Shown: positions 9,440 to 20,204, counted from the first letter of the stretch. The stretch: 64,000 nt of DNA from Adiantum capillus-veneris (GCA_014529385.2 CM043959.1:61829753-61893752); one strand, 5' to 3'. Numbers and translations: made by a program. Notes: generated from the sequence alone by a model not told the origin.

Positions 9440-9828
9440 TGATCGCCACCCAACGAGTGTGTTACATAAGGAACAAAGCTTCCACCAACAATGTTGTGCC
9501 CTGCAGGGCAATATTATTTGTCAAACTCCTTCAATGTATAGGCTATTCACTTTCTTTGTAGCTTTCCTACCGCATCCAAGCACGCTCGAGCACAACAAAA
9601 GGTATGCTCCTGCATGGGTTCAGACATGTCAGCGGCCTTTATTTTGATTTTCAGAGGTCCTACTATGGCAGCAATATTCACCTCCAACGTGGGAGGTGGC
9701 TGAAAGGCGAAGTAGACGCTGGCATGTGCATCTGAAGGTACATCCCCTACTAGTAGAACCTTTTCAGCCACATAAGCATTCCCATACTTCATATCCAAAG
9801 CATTAATCCTCTTGACAATTGACCTCAT
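9440..9828 (-). pseudogene. Captured dynein light chain (LC8-type) copy
   Basis: Minus-strand translation reads IKAADMSEPMQEHTFCCARACLDAV, then (after an in-frame stop) [20 protein letters not shown] and [15 protein letters not shown]. This is the order of blocks in plant LC8 dynein light chain proteins: the ADMs.eMQ.hAf.CAr helix, the LK.EFD helix, then the (G)PAWHCIVG.SFGSYVTHs.GG.IYF strands. Two stops and several substitutions (W to G in P-A-W-H) show it is not functional. No intron separates the blocks, which would suit capture of a spliced transcript if the host gene has an intron there. An N-terminal extension (MRSIVKRINALDMKYG..) precedes the domain, as in some plant LC8 relatives. 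It lies in the same orientation as T1. Confidence 0.75.
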
Positions 9829-9834
9829 GTTAGA

Positions 9835-10440
9835 AGAGGAAGATCTCTATAAAATTCCTGATATGATCTCTTTTCTGCTCAGAATGAGTGTTTTTTTTTT
9901 GTTCAGGTGAGCTACTCCTTCCATCATCCTGGTTGATATAAAGGGTCTCATCCTGCGATAAAAATCCTTGTTCATGCTGCAAACAATCTTGTTCAAGAGG
10001 GGCGTAATCCTTCTCGTGGACTTTCGTCGTGGATAAATCCTGTTCTATACACTTGCGTGGAGAATCATGAAGGGTATAAGGTCTATGTTTAAACCTTGGT
10101 TTACACAGGATTCAAAATCCCAAGAAAGAGGTTCTATATTTGTTCCAATATCACCACGAACATCACAATTTATGCCATCATTGCCAGAATAAACTAGCTC
10201 TTCCCTTTCTCTTTCATTAGTTACACGTTCAAAGCTAGCAAACACTTCATCTTCATCCAGGCTAGCATCCACATTAGAGTTATCCTCGCAATCGTAGTCT
10301 GCTTTTAAATCTTCAAAGATATCCTCTGTCCAAATGTCTACTAAGGGAGAATCATCTTCAACACCTAATGTTGAGTCACCAACAAATTTTTCAATAACCT
10401 CAGCATTTGAGAGTGTAACAGCCAGTAAACCGGATCCTGT
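9835..10440 (-). pseudogene. Acidic coding-like segment upstream of the LC8 copy
   Basis: Minus-strand frames read VEDDSPLVDIWTEDIFEDL, DASLDEDEVFASFERV and, after a frameshift near 10070, EKDYAPLEQDCLQHEQGFLSQDE. Codon-like continuity over ~200 residues with one or two shifts suggests a decayed coding sequence, strongly acidic, directly upstream of and co-oriented with the LC8 segment. It may be the N-terminal part of the same captured gene. The product is not recognised. Confidence 0.45.
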
Positions 10441-10923
10441 TGTAATGAGTGTTGGCTTGCAGATTTACTCATGAAGTAGAACGACAAGTGTACTCTTCTA
10501 TATCGACAATCATACCGCTAGACCATCAATAATAAAGCTGACCCATGATGGCCGTTGCATGCTGGCAGTTACTCTCGTTAACAACTACTGCTATATCGAC
10601 AATCATACCGTTAGACCATTAGTGATAAAGCTGATCTTTGGTGTCTGGCATGGTACGGTACTGACTAGACTTGTAGTAAGCTTTCTTTCACAAGAAGCAG
10701 TATGCTGCTGCCATAAAAATAAGTTCCTCCTGCTCACAATCTACAAACTCCTATTCCTCATTAACCCTATTCCTCGTTAAACCAAAACTGGCAACTAGCC
10801 GACAATACTGCAAGCCTTTATAACCACTTGCAACAGCCAGAACCACTAAAATGTAAAGCCAAGTTAAGTAAAGCAGCTTTTGGCTAAGCATCATCCACAT
10901 ACGCATTGTACTAAACTGTCTGT
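10441..10923. other. T1 interior with a short direct repeat
   Basis: Contains an 85-bp-spaced direct repeat of ATATCGACAATCATACCG (near 10500 and 10593). No gene recognised. Confidence 0.4.
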
Positions 10924-11514
10924 CTATCCAATGGCGATAAGCACTCGACTATGAGAACCGTTTTTTTGGCCCTTCATAGTTGCTCTCACTGCCAGATTTC
11001 TTGAATTTGCAACATGTTTCCAACAGGTAATGGGCATTCTATGCTGCTTTTCACATGACGGCATTCCAGAAGAGGTAAGAATTTGCACATGACAGCATTC
11101 CAGAAGAGGTAAGAATAAGGAGCTGCACCTCAAATCTCGAATCCCCTCCTTTACCAGGGTCCTCTTAGTAGAAGGAGATTCCCTTGAGAAGAATCCAACT
11201 AAATTTGCAACGCTGCAAACCCGACCAATGAGACCAGACCTACTGCAGTACTGTCTGATTTTCAAAAGCCAAAAAGAAGGTATGATTGTTCTAACCCACA
11301 CTGCAAGGCACCCTGCACCAAAATTTACTTGATAAATAAGCCTTGTTCCTTCCTCTGTTTCTGCTGTAAAGGAACCTGGCATAGAAGAGAGCAGAGGCGG
11401 ACGCCTCGTATTATTCAGCTGGTTTGGAAGAAGCATCTTTGGCTCTTCTTCTAGAAAGACTTTGCTTTCTCTTTTCCATCTGAACGTGAACGTGAGAGCT
11501 GGTGCGTTCACCAC
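10924..11514 (-). other. Open frame of 196 codons near the T1 primer-binding site, unrecognised
   Basis: The longest open frame in T1, starting about 60 bp downstream (minus strand) of the primer-binding site. It is Arg/Ser-rich with no gag, protease or membrane pattern I can identify. A 34-bp tandem duplication containing ACAGCATTCCAGAAGAGGTA lies inside it (about 11047-11113). It may be a chance frame in captured sequence, for example a former 5' untranslated region of the captured gene. Confidence 0.3.
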
Positions 11515-11574
11515 ACGACCTTACACCTTTGTGCTTTTAAGCGCACATGAGAGAGCAAAGAGGAAGTCGCTCCA

Positions 11575-11586
11575 GCTCTGATACCA
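11575..11586 (-). promoter_or_regulatory. Primer-binding site of T1 (tRNA-iMet)
   Basis: The minus strand reads TGGTATCAGAGC, the complement of the initiator Met tRNA 3' end used by many plant retroelements. It abuts the LTR boundary at 11587 with no gap. Confidence 0.9.
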
Positions 11587-11631
11587 TGTTGATCAGGAGC
11601 ACAGACGAGAGAGAAGAAGAGGGTGGAGGAG
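11587..11631 (-). repeat. Truncated 5' LTR of T1
   Basis: The first 45 bp (plus-strand view) match 7705-7749, then similarity stops abruptly at 11631. The outer ~120 bp of the LTR are missing, so the target duplication of T1 cannot be checked. Confidence 0.75.
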
Positions 11632-12079
11632 TAACTAATTGAACTTTTTACCCTAAGCTCTAACTTTTTCCTTAAATTGATAATTGATAACAAAACTAAA
11701 AAAAAATTCTTTTAATATATATTTTTTATGTTTTAAAGCTCATCTAAAAGTGCACTCTTTTCACAAGAGAAGAAGAGAGCTCAAATAGAATGACCAAAAC
11801 AATCGGTTTTCACGTATATAATGGACTATATTTTGATCAAAAAAATATTGTGCTAACTACTATGAATAGAATTTCTTTCACACTTGTGGATACACTTACA
11901 ACATTGTGTATGTATCTGCACTTGCTAGACTTGGTCTTGTTGTGAAATTTGTGGATGATATATGTATAACTCATGATCTCAGTTTTGGTGATGACATTGT
12001 TTCATCACGAATTTTATTTCATGGAATTAATAAGCTTGCTTTGTATAAAAAATGTGGAAAGAAATTTTAAAATGTAATT
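11632..12079 (+). pseudogene. Copia element, 5' remnant
   Basis: AT-rich start with no clear LTR, then degraded coding sequence that leads into the integrase region (for example KCGKKF.N.IVDSKATSHEKHLHARFGYLS spanning 12050-12130). No 5' LTR or primer site was found, so the left end of this Copia element is missing or unrecognisable. Confidence 0.4.
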
Positions 12080-12930
12080 GTGGATTCTAAGGCTACTTCA
12101 CATGAAAAACATTTGCATGCACGCTTTGGATATCTAAGCATGTTGGTGAGAGTTGTATTATGGGTAAGATGTGGCGTTCGAAGTTTCCAAAGGATGGCTC
12201 AATTATGGCTACATTCAAATTGCAGCTTGCGCATAGTGATGTTTGTGGGCCCATGTAAACTCCGTCCTTGGGAAACTACCTTTACTTCACGACTTTCACT
12301 AATGATTACTCTAGGCATGCATGGGTGTATCCACTTAAGGCAAAGCTCAAAGTGTTATTTTCTTGAAGAAATTTTTGACCATGGATGAAAATGTCTCTAG
12401 ATGTACTATGGACACCCCTGTTGCAATCAAGAGGGGGTGTGCATCATGTCTCATGAATTTAATGCATTTTGACTAGTTGTGGGATAAAACACCAATGTAC
12501 AGCGCCGTATATGCCTCATCTAAATGGTGTTTCTAAAAAGAAAAATCTTAGGGAGATGGCAAGGTGTATATGGTCAAGAGTCAAGTTTTGCCACATTCGT
12601 TTTGGCTTGAGGCCATCATGTGTGCCACTTATGTACTCAACAAGTGTCCTACAAAATATTGCAATCTATGAATACATATAAAGCATGGCATGATAGAAAT
12701 CCATCTATTGATCACTTGCGCATTTTTGGGTGTTTGGCTTATGCTTTCGTGCAGTGCAAAAAATTGGATGATAAGGCTTCAAGTGCATTTTTTGCTGGTT
12801 ATAGTGCTGAAAGCAAAGGTTATAGGTTGTACCATCCGCAAATAAAGCCTCTATCTTGGTTTCATGTGATGTTGTGTTTGTGGAAGGTTTTATTCAACCC
12901 TTGTTGTCATGTACTTAAGATAGTAATGTA
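12080..12930 (+). pseudogene. Ty1/Copia integrase region
   Basis: Across two frames the plus strand reads HLHARFGYLSKHVGES (pre-integrase HxxxGH-like motif), LAHSDVCGPM (first catalytic D), FTNDYSRHAWVYPLK, GIKHQCTAPYMPHLNGVSKKKN (the ..PQQNGVAERKN.. block with the Glu replaced) and HDRNPSIDHLRIFGCLAY..SAESKGYRLYHP. This is the usual order of a Copia integrase and its C-terminal region. Multiple frameshifts and stops show decay. It is followed in order by RT and RNase H. Confidence 0.8.
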
Positions 12931-13201
12931 AGATCACACGACATTTATGACAATTTATTGTCTCTTTTTAGCGGTGGAAGTTTGAGTGTAAATTCCAATG
13001 AGGCAAATGTACTTCCTATGGGAGTTTTTGAAAATGTTACAAATCAGCCAATTTCTGATGCAAATGTACATGATGTACTTGATGAGGAAAGGATTGAGAA
13101 TGAGCAGGCTAGAGGTATGCCAAAATGGATGACGTGCACCTTTGTCTAGTCATATGCATCCAGGTTCTTGACATGCATCTTATGCATTAAATTGTCGTGC
13201 T

Positions 13202-13936
13202 TTGGCTATTTCTAGTTTATGTAATTTTGAGGAACCTTTATCTTTTGATGAAGCACAAAACTCTAAAAATTGGATGAATTCCATGCAATCAGAATATGAT
13301 GCACTTATAGAAAATGACACATGGCCTTTATGTGATTTTCCTCTTGGAAAAAAGTCCATTGGTACAAAGTGGGTTTACAAGTTAAAAAGTTAGCTGGATG
13401 GTGAAATTGATTTCTATAAAGATCAGCTTGTTACAAAAGGCTATGCACAGCAGAAAGGCATAGATTATGAAGAGACTTTTGCTCCCACTTCTCATATGAT
13501 TACTCTCTGTTTTCTATGTGTATTGGAAGCTCATTTTGGTTGGGATGTAAATCAATCAGACATTGTTACTGCTTTCTTGAATGGTGACATATTTGAGGAA
13601 GTTTATGTAACACAACCTCATAGCTTTGTTGAGAAAGGAAAAGAGGATAAAGTGTGAAAATGTAAGAAAGCTTTGTATGGGCTGAAGCAATCTCCTTGTG
13701 CTTGGTATGAGAAAGTTGACACTCGTTTGGTCAAATGAGGCTTTTGTAACAGTCCAACAAAAATCACTTTGTATGTAAAACAAGAGAGTGATGTATTTCT
13801 CATTGTTGTTCTATATGTGGACGATTTGATAATCACTGGTCCAAATGAGGCACATATTGTTGAGTTTAAGGTTGATTTGAATGCTACTTGCAAGATAAAA
13901 AATTTGGGATTGTTGCATCATTACTTGGGCATACAG
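13202..13936 (+). pseudogene. Ty1/Copia reverse transcriptase, first part
   Basis: The plus strand reads EPLSFDEAQNSKNWMNSMQ..YDALIENDTW, GTKWVYKLKS, then after a stop VTKGYAQQKGIDYEETFAPTS, GWDVNQSDIVTAFLNGDIFEEVYV, KALYGLKQSPCAWYEKVD and the catalytic YVDDLIITG at 13814-13840, ending ..HHYLGIQ at 13936. All are diagnostic Copia RT blocks. Three stops interrupt it. It is cut at 13937 by a MITE. Confidence 0.9.
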
Positions 13937-13937
13937 T

Positions 13938-14399
13938 CATTAGGAACAGGATAGGGTCTAGGAGGGCCTCTTTATTTGCCATGAGATTATGTAGGTGATT
14001 AACATTTTGACAAACAGAAACATGCCATGTGTGCAAGAATGGTGAGTGTGTAAGATAGATGTAAGAGTGGTCAAAGGATGCTTCCCCCCAAAAAAGGGGG
14101 TGGATAACTTTATGCTTTTTGGCCTTCCATAACTCTTACACATGATCTCCGAGTTGAGCAGAGAGTATAGATTTGTAATCTACACGCCAAGCTCTTTCCA
14201 TAGATACGCTATATGATATGGTTTTTTTCGCTAGATTTTAAATTTCATTTTGGGGGGAGTGTTTGAATTCAAATAAACTAACCGTTTTGCTTGTTTGAGT
14301 TCAAATGTTGTCCTTTGATTTCTTTCTTAATACCAAAGGTTTGAATTCTTTAAACTGCAAAGTAAAAAGGCCCTCCTAGACCCCATTCTCTTCCTAATG
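13938..14399. mobile_element. MITE copy 1 inside Copia RT
   Basis: 462 bp, bounded by inverted repeats CATTAGGAACAGGATAGGGT.. and its complement (..CCCATTCTCTTCCTAATG), extending ~35 bp through TCTAGGAGGGCCTCTTTATTTG-like sequence. The Copia frame resumes directly after it (FKQCDGGIFLC). No coding capacity. The flanks show no clear target duplication longer than one or two bases. A sister copy lies 57 bp downstream. Confidence 0.75.
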
Positions 14400-14456
14400 T
14401 TTAAGCAGTGTGATGGTGGTATTTTCTTATGTTTGACAAGTTACATAGAGACATTG
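14400..14456 (+). pseudogene. Copia RT fragment between the two MITEs
   Basis: 57 bp reading FKQCDGGIFLCLTSYIETL, which directly continues HHYLGIQ from before MITE 1 and precedes the segment after MITE 2. It shows that two separate insertions, not one larger one, interrupted the RT. Confidence 0.75.
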
Positions 14457-14919
14457 CATTAGGAAGAGGATGGGGTGTAGAAGGGCCTCTTTATTTTACA
14501 TGAGCTTATGGAGGTGATTAACATTTTGACGAATAGGTGTATGCCATGTGTGCAAGAATGGTGGGTGTGTAAGAGATGTGTAAGATTGGTCAAAGGATGC
14601 ACTTTTCCCTTCAAAAAGGAGGTGGATAATTTTATGATTTTCGGCCTTCCATAATCCCACATATGGTCTTTGATTTGAGCAAAGATCATAGATTTGCAAT
14701 CTACGTGTCGAGCTCTTTCCATAGATATGCTACATGATATGGTTTTACCCGCTAGATTTTAAATTCAATTTTGGGGGAAAACTTTGAATTCAAATAACCT
14801 AGCCATTTTGCTTGTTTGAATTTAAAAGATGTCCTTTGATTACTTTCTTAATACTAAAGGTTTGACTTCCTTAAACTGCCAAATAAAGAGTCCCTCCTAG
14901 ACCCATTCTCTTCCTAATG
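14457..14919. mobile_element. MITE copy 2 inside Copia RT
   Basis: 463 bp, the same family and orientation as copy 1 (CATTAGGAAGAGGATGGGGT.. to ..CCTAATG). The interior is also alike (TGTAAGATTGGTCAAAGGATGC; GATATGGTTTTACCCGCTAG; GATGTCCTTTGATTACTTTC). The frames inside are short and not conserved as protein. Confidence 0.75.
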
Positions 14920-15154
14920 GCTATGTATGTTTGGACTTGATAATTGCAAGCCTATTTCCACTCCCATGGAAACAAGTTTGAAATTGAGTCTTCATATGCT
15001 AGTGATCTTGCCGATGTCACTCTTTATCAAACTGCTTACTTATGTATGCAACACAAAATGAGATATTTAGTTAATTGCTGTCTCATAGGCTAGTAGATTT
15101 ATGCATAGCCCAAGGCTGAAGAATTGGTAGGCTGTCAAGAGGATCTTTTGCTTC
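14920..15154 (+). pseudogene. Ty1/Copia RT C-terminal region
   Basis: Resumes with GCTATGTATGTTTGGACTTG, then DNCKPISTPMETSLKL, SYASDLADVTLYQTAYL, then a gap, then NW(stop)AVKRIFCF at 15125-15154. This is the usual linker between Copia RT and RNase H (..HWKAVKRILRYL..). The next codons lie beyond the TTAA-flanked element. Confidence 0.75.
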
Positions 15155-15158
15155 TTAA

Positions 15159-16475
15159 CACTAGAATGGTAACAGGACACTTTTGTGTCCTGTTAAGTGA
15201 CCATTTTGCTTGAATTATTTGAAGAGTATGAGAATGAATTTCCAAGTGCTATATATCCACAAAGTTGCCTTATGAGCTGAAAAAAACTTAGCTTTTTTTT
15301 TTGAGTATCGATCTCCATTAACCTTACTCTTGCACAACATTTTTGAACCTAAACTGTGTGAAAAAACGGGTCCTGTTTTTGGCTTTTTTTCAATTTTTGG
15401 CAACTATACCACTCTAAACTTCATGTTTGTGAGGTTTCGATAGCTAGAGGTTAGGCCTTCATAGTTGTCAACATGTTTTGATGCTTGTAGGGAGAGATAA
15501 GTGTTAAAATTGAAAGTTATGACCAATTTACAAGAATTGCATAATCCTGTTTATTGGCCAAAATTAGCACTTTTATGATTTTTTTGGTGGCTTTCTTGAT
15601 ATCCAAATTCAATTTTGATTGTGTAAGTGTAATGTATAACATAAATCTAATCTTCCTTGAGTTTTGGGGGACCTAACATGATATATAGCATAGTATATGA
15701 TGATGGTTGAGTTTTTTGATTGCTGAAGAATACGATACATTTTAGAGTAGCAAGTATAACTTTCTTAATATTGCTAGTTTCTTAGGCCAATTGTGTATTT
15801 TGTAGGTAGTAACCATATCTAAACATAGACTAAAAACTTGGCTAGATATTGAGTAGTTTCTATGGGTTTCTAGAGGTCATAATGCTAAACCCAGTTTTTT
15901 CATGTTTGCTGTGTTTAGCACTTTATCATTGTCCCCAAGGTTCCAATTGTAAGAGATCCATTATGCTTTTGACATGCTCCATGCCTCATTTTGAATCCAG
16001 AGGACCAAAGGGACCTAAGAAAACATGTATATAGTATCTGTATTGAGTGTGACTATAGAAACTTTGATGATAGGTCCGCAAAATGGCAAAAATGCATCTT
16101 TTTTGTGCCTTTTTTTTTTGCCCAAAAAAAAATTAGTGAGGTAAAAGCAACCATATGTTTTGGTCACCAACCCATTGAAGTTAACGGGGCATTTTATCTC
16201 ATGTCCTACAAAAATCTCCACTCTTATTTATATGCAATGAACCGTAAGAAATTGCTGTTTTGGGCAAAATGCAGTGGTCCATCAACTTTGGAGGCTTGTA
16301 GTGACCAAGGGATGAGAAAAATTACAAGTTTCTCATTTTTTCCATATGTAGTGGTTATTGAACTATAAGCTCATGAAAGGATTTTTGAAAATGAGTGGAT
16401 CTACTGTGGTTTTGGAATTTTTTTCCAAAACCCTGAAAGGAAACTTTTATGTCCTGTTAGGTTACCATTCTAGTG
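15159..16475. mobile_element. piggyBac-like non-autonomous element, copy 2
   Basis: 1317 bp with the same 15-bp terminal inverted repeats as copy 1, flanked by TTAA at 15155-15158 and 16476-16479. The left subterminal hairpin AACAGGACAC/GTGTCCTGTT is intact (15171-15194). The interior is collinear and very similar to 977-2310. Taking out the element and one TTAA restores the Copia frame as KRIFCFL|SGALHLGLFY. An open frame at 15991-16368 (125 codons) is the longest inside; part of it is conserved with copy 1 at the DNA level, but I do not recognise it as a transposase. Confidence 0.85.
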
Positions 16476-16479
16476 TTAA

Positions 16480-17004
16480 GTGGAGCTTTACATCTTGGGT
16501 TGTTTTATCGCAAGGGGGGATCATTGCCACCTAATATACATGCTTTTCTAGACTCAAATTGGGTCGGTTGTTTTGACACGTGAGTGTCCACAAGTGGTTT
16601 TTGTTTCATGAAGGAGCTCATGCATATCATGGTTGAGCAAGAAGTAACCTAATGTGGCCACTTCTAGTTGTGAGGTTGAGTACAAGGTAGTCTTCACAGT
16701 GATAATTGAGTGTGTATGGTGTAGATGCCTTATGGGTGATTTGGGTATTGGACAAGAAACTGCCAACATCATCTGCATTGATGGTCAGAGTGCATTGGTA
16801 GTTGTGAGGACCCAAGTTTTTCATGTTGTCACAAAGCACATTGAGGTGCATTACCACTATCTTAGGGAGAGACTCTCAGTAGGAGAGATCAACTTGGCTT
16901 ATGTGCCAATGCCTAACAACCTCGCAGATCTTTTCACAAAGGCATTGTTTTTTGATAAGTTCAAAGCTTTCCACAAAGCTTTGGGATTACTCCCCTTCAT
17001 GGAC
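16480..17004 (+). pseudogene. Ty1/Copia RNase H
   Basis: Begins SGALHLGLFYRK and, through several frame changes, reads DSNWVGCFDT..VSTSGFCF. The clean frame 16654-17004 follows: ATSSCEVEYKV, CIDGQSALVVVRTQVFH, TKHIEVHYHYLRE and NNLADLFTKAL, all diagnostic of Copia RNase H (A.SSCEAEY; HIDVRYHFIRE; LADIFTK). The frame ends LLPFMD-stop, followed by a purine tract and the 3' LTR. Confidence 0.9.
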
Positions 17005-17083
17005 TGATCATGTCCTTAGGCATGAAACTTCCCTATACTTTATGTGCCAACTCTCGTTCATCGCATCACTCCCACGGGGGATT

Positions 17084-17310
17084 TGTTACCATATATATGT
17101 GGTAGTGATGTGTGTGAGCAGTTAGGACCACGAGCATATTTTTTCCCTCACTTGGAGGTATTTTCCTCTGTGCATTGTATATATGACCATCACTCTAGGG
17201 CTATCTTATGTTTCCATAGCATAGTAAGTAATACATTTTTTGTTGTGTGCCTTGAGATTCCTTCATCTTCTCCAAGCTGAGTGTGTTTCCTTGCAACCCT
17301 AATTCCAACA
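17084..17310 (+). repeat. Probable 3' LTR of the Copia element
   Basis: Starts TGTTACC directly after a purine-rich CACGGGGGATT (17073-17083), the normal polypurine-tract position after Copia RNase H, and can be taken to end at ..ATTCCAACA (17310). Only one copy is in the window, so the right boundary is a guess. Confidence 0.5.
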
Positions 17311-19263
17311 TCCTAACCTTATAGTCAATAATGATGATTGGTACCTAATCATCTTTGATTTTAGACAAGTCCACTACCATTGCATCTCACTCTTTCTTCC
17401 TTTGATTCCTAATAAACTTGGAAGACTTAGGAGAATTTCTTCTGATCTCGTCCAATATGTAGTTAGCCTTTGGACTATCTTATAGACCTTGACATAAATT
17501 TGGTCTTACTCATTTCTAGAGATACTATTAGAACTCAATAATATCCCTTCTAGATAATTGTCATTGTAGTGTCATGACTCTGCTGGTTTCCTTAGTTTAA
17601 GCTAATGAATCCTTTTGTGGGGAGCTAGATTTTTATTTATGAACATTTTCAAACCCTACATCTAATTTATTAGCGTCGGGGCCAAGTCCACCTTGACTTA
17701 TCAGACATTTTTCCTAGGTTCTACTCTAAGAATTTTGTTGCTTCTTCAATTTATTTCCTAGCATTGTCCTTATTAACAAATTGTTTACTTGGAAGAACCT
17801 TTGATGCCTTCAACAAAAGCTATTGAATGATTTTAGCATATGAGCATTCTAGCCTTCCAGGCATCTTCTTTGCTACATCCTCCGTGATATTAGCTTCTAG
17901 TGCTCTTTGCTCTTTCCATTCATCCATCTCTTTGACCTTTCCCTTGGACTTTTAGATAGATCTTTTCGAGTCTCTCGCTTTTGAGCCTCTTCAATTTGCT
18001 TTGTTTGATTATACAAGCTATATGGTATCTACTTGATGACAACCCCAGTGCTCCTAGTGATAAAACTCATCAAAGATGGTGCTACCATCTTACCTTTGGC
18101 CACTTTAGCATTTACATTATCTAGGCATTGAGTTGCAAAGTGTCAAAATTTACCATAACTGAAGTTATGCCTTGTAAAATCAGCTCTTCCTTGACCTCTA
18201 CTAGCAAAGTTCTAATAACTTTCTCTTCTTGCCAAGTTGTTGGTATGTGTTCCATTGTCCAAATTCTATGACATTCCCTCTTGCTTAGTTGGATCAGAGC
18301 TATCAATGACACATCTTTGCCCTCCTTAAAATGGTGAATTCTAATCTTGCATTTGTTTCACAAACTTTTGAACGTTTACAGTAGAGACATTTGCAACAGT
18401 CATCAGACTTGTGTTCTTTTGATTTACATTTTGTAACACTAGGTCTCTCTCTTCCCAATTGTAGACCTGGTCTATGACATTTTAGAGATTTGATTGAATA
18501 ATTGCTCAATCTTCTTGGTCCAAGCTCTCTTCTTTTTATTCTTGGATTGATCCTCTGATTCAATGTCCAAGGAATGGAGTTGGTGCTAGATGCCTCAATG
18601 GATGATCCATTGTCACTTGAACTCCCTCTACCTTTGTGCCCCTTTTCCTTCTTGGCCTACTGCTTCAATTTTAGAGTTGTCTGCACCAGATCATTGAATT
18701 TCCTAGTTAATGCTAGTATCTCTTTCTCGCTTAGTTTCTTAATTTTGAATCCACTAAAAAACCATGCACACCTTTTCTATGATGGAGGTCCACTCAGTTG
18801 TTTGGTTAACTCCTTAATCTTCTCCACATAGCTTCAAAGTGATAGGCAACCTTGTTTGATTTTATCCACCTTGCACATGATATCTCATCCTCATAATTCT
18901 CACTCTACTCCAACACATAAATTGCTGGATTGTTCCCCATACTTGGATCTATGATGATCATATTCTCTTTCTCGATGTCTTGGTTTCTCCTTGTGATCCA
19001 ATTTCTTTTCCCTACGTCATAATCCATTTCTATGATAGTATTAGTTTCATCCCTCTTATTGACTTTTCTATGTGACCATCTTCTAATGCTATGTCTATTG
19101 GCATCATTGACATCATTCTATACTTTTGCTTTGCATTGCTGATCCAAATTTCAAGACCCATGCAAGTGAGAACGTCTCTCAGTTGTCTTTGAATGATGTC
19201 TCCTTGATTAAAATGAATGTTGAGAAGCCCTAGGCCCCTTAGTACCTCTTTTCCCAAGATTGG
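17311..19263 (-). pseudogene. Old gag-like sequence, left half (split by element A)
   Basis: On the minus strand, decayed frames include LGKEVLRGLGLLNIHFNQGDIIQRQLRDVLTCMGLEIW (19260-19150), KFNDLVQTTLKLKQ, a Ser-rich linker and YCKRSKVCE (18563-18303), and GKFRHFATQC-like residues near 18120-18170 resembling a zinc knuckle. Overall order (helical part, Ser-rich linker, knuckle) suggests a retroelement Gag, but similarity is weak. The frame continues across element A: 40648 onward supplies the upstream part. Element A therefore inserted into this older element. Confidence 0.4.
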
Positions 19264-20192
19264 TGTTGGAGGATATGCCTCGATCGACGTCAGCACACCG
19301 AGAACTCACTTAACAAGAATTGTGACCTAAGGACAAAGCTCGACCCGCAGGCGCGAGGAAGCAAGCATAGGGTGTCAACCTACGCTCGACGGACTATTGA
19401 CTACTTCCTACAAAGGTCTCTACCGAAGGTCTAAGTTACAGCCTACTATTGTGAACAGGAGGAGATTTCCTACAATGCTTCCATGAGTCAAATACCCATT
19501 AGACGTTCTCAAAACGCTACAAAATTTGAGGGATATCCTATTAACACCAATAGGCCACTCTCCCTAAGGTCCGTGACCCAAAACTTACCCATAAACACCC
19601 AGTTCAGAATCACGTAGGATGTCTGAAAGGTTTTTGCAGGTCGATGTTTCTAAAAACTAAGGTGCCTAATGTGTAGCTCTACTCAATACAAACGAGTGGA
19701 TATGCTGAAATGAAAAAACAAACACCGTTCGCTTACTGAATCCCTAGAAATAGCTTGTGGGTCAATCTCGCGACACCGGGCCGTACACGCGCAATGTGGG
19801 TATTGGCACGTAGCTCTCTCCGGGGGCAACAAGCTACACTTCTCCATACTCGATTCCGACCACCAGTGTGCACGTAACGTCAAGATAATCTCTCACACTC
19901 TCTCGTACACAAATTACACTTCTCACAAACACTTCATCGAATGAACAAAAGCGTCATTTCATTAAGATTAGAATTTGGTATATATACCTTCCAAATACAA
20001 AACCTCATGTTCCAAAGTGAAATTCTACTTAGTCTAATGGCAAAAGTAATATACAAAATTGGAAACTTCTGCAAGCCCCAAGAATTTACAAGTGAAATTA
20101 TGGGTTTTCCAAGGAATGGCTACATAGGATTTCCTTCTTTTATCATTTCGTCAGTCTTCAGTTGAGTGTGGCCGCCCGTCTTCAGCCTAACA
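19264..20192 (-). repeat. 3' LTR of element A
   Basis: 929 bp, plus-strand TGTTGGAGGATATGCC...CAGCCTAACA. Collinear along its full length with 39714-40647 and with the partial LTR at 62581-63108. The LTR pair has clearly diverged (scattered substitutions and small indels visible by eye), so the insertion is not recent. It holds a CGTAGGATGTCT half-site at 19612-19624 that recalls the palindromes in the element's non-coding regions. Confidence 0.92.
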
Positions 20193-20204
20193 CTCCCCCC
20201 TCCT
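20193..20204 (-). promoter_or_regulatory. Polypurine tract of element A
   Basis: The minus strand reads AGGAGGGGGGAG immediately before the 3' LTR (TGTTAGG..), the standard plus-strand primer position. Confidence 0.85.

Larger units (their letters stand above)
7705..11631 (-). mobile_element. Non-autonomous short-LTR retroelement T1
   Basis: Minus-strand element: a truncated 5' LTR (11587-11631), a primer-binding site complementary to tRNA-iMet (11575-11586), a ~3.7 kb interior, a stem-loop and purine tract, and a 165-bp 3' LTR (7705-7869). There is no gag, RT or integrase. The interior holds a captured dynein light chain copy and a 150-180-bp tandem array. Short LTRs with a long non-retroviral interior place it with TRIM/LARD-type elements; the Met PBS and GAGTGGGGG tract suggest Copia machinery would mobilise it. 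T2 at 43136-45706 is a relative with a completely different interior. Confidence 0.75.

Noticed and set aside
15991-16368. 125-codon frame as a piggyBac transposase
   Set aside because: It shows no recognisable transposase motif and most of the conservation with copy 1 is at DNA level; it is far too short for the ~500-600-residue family.
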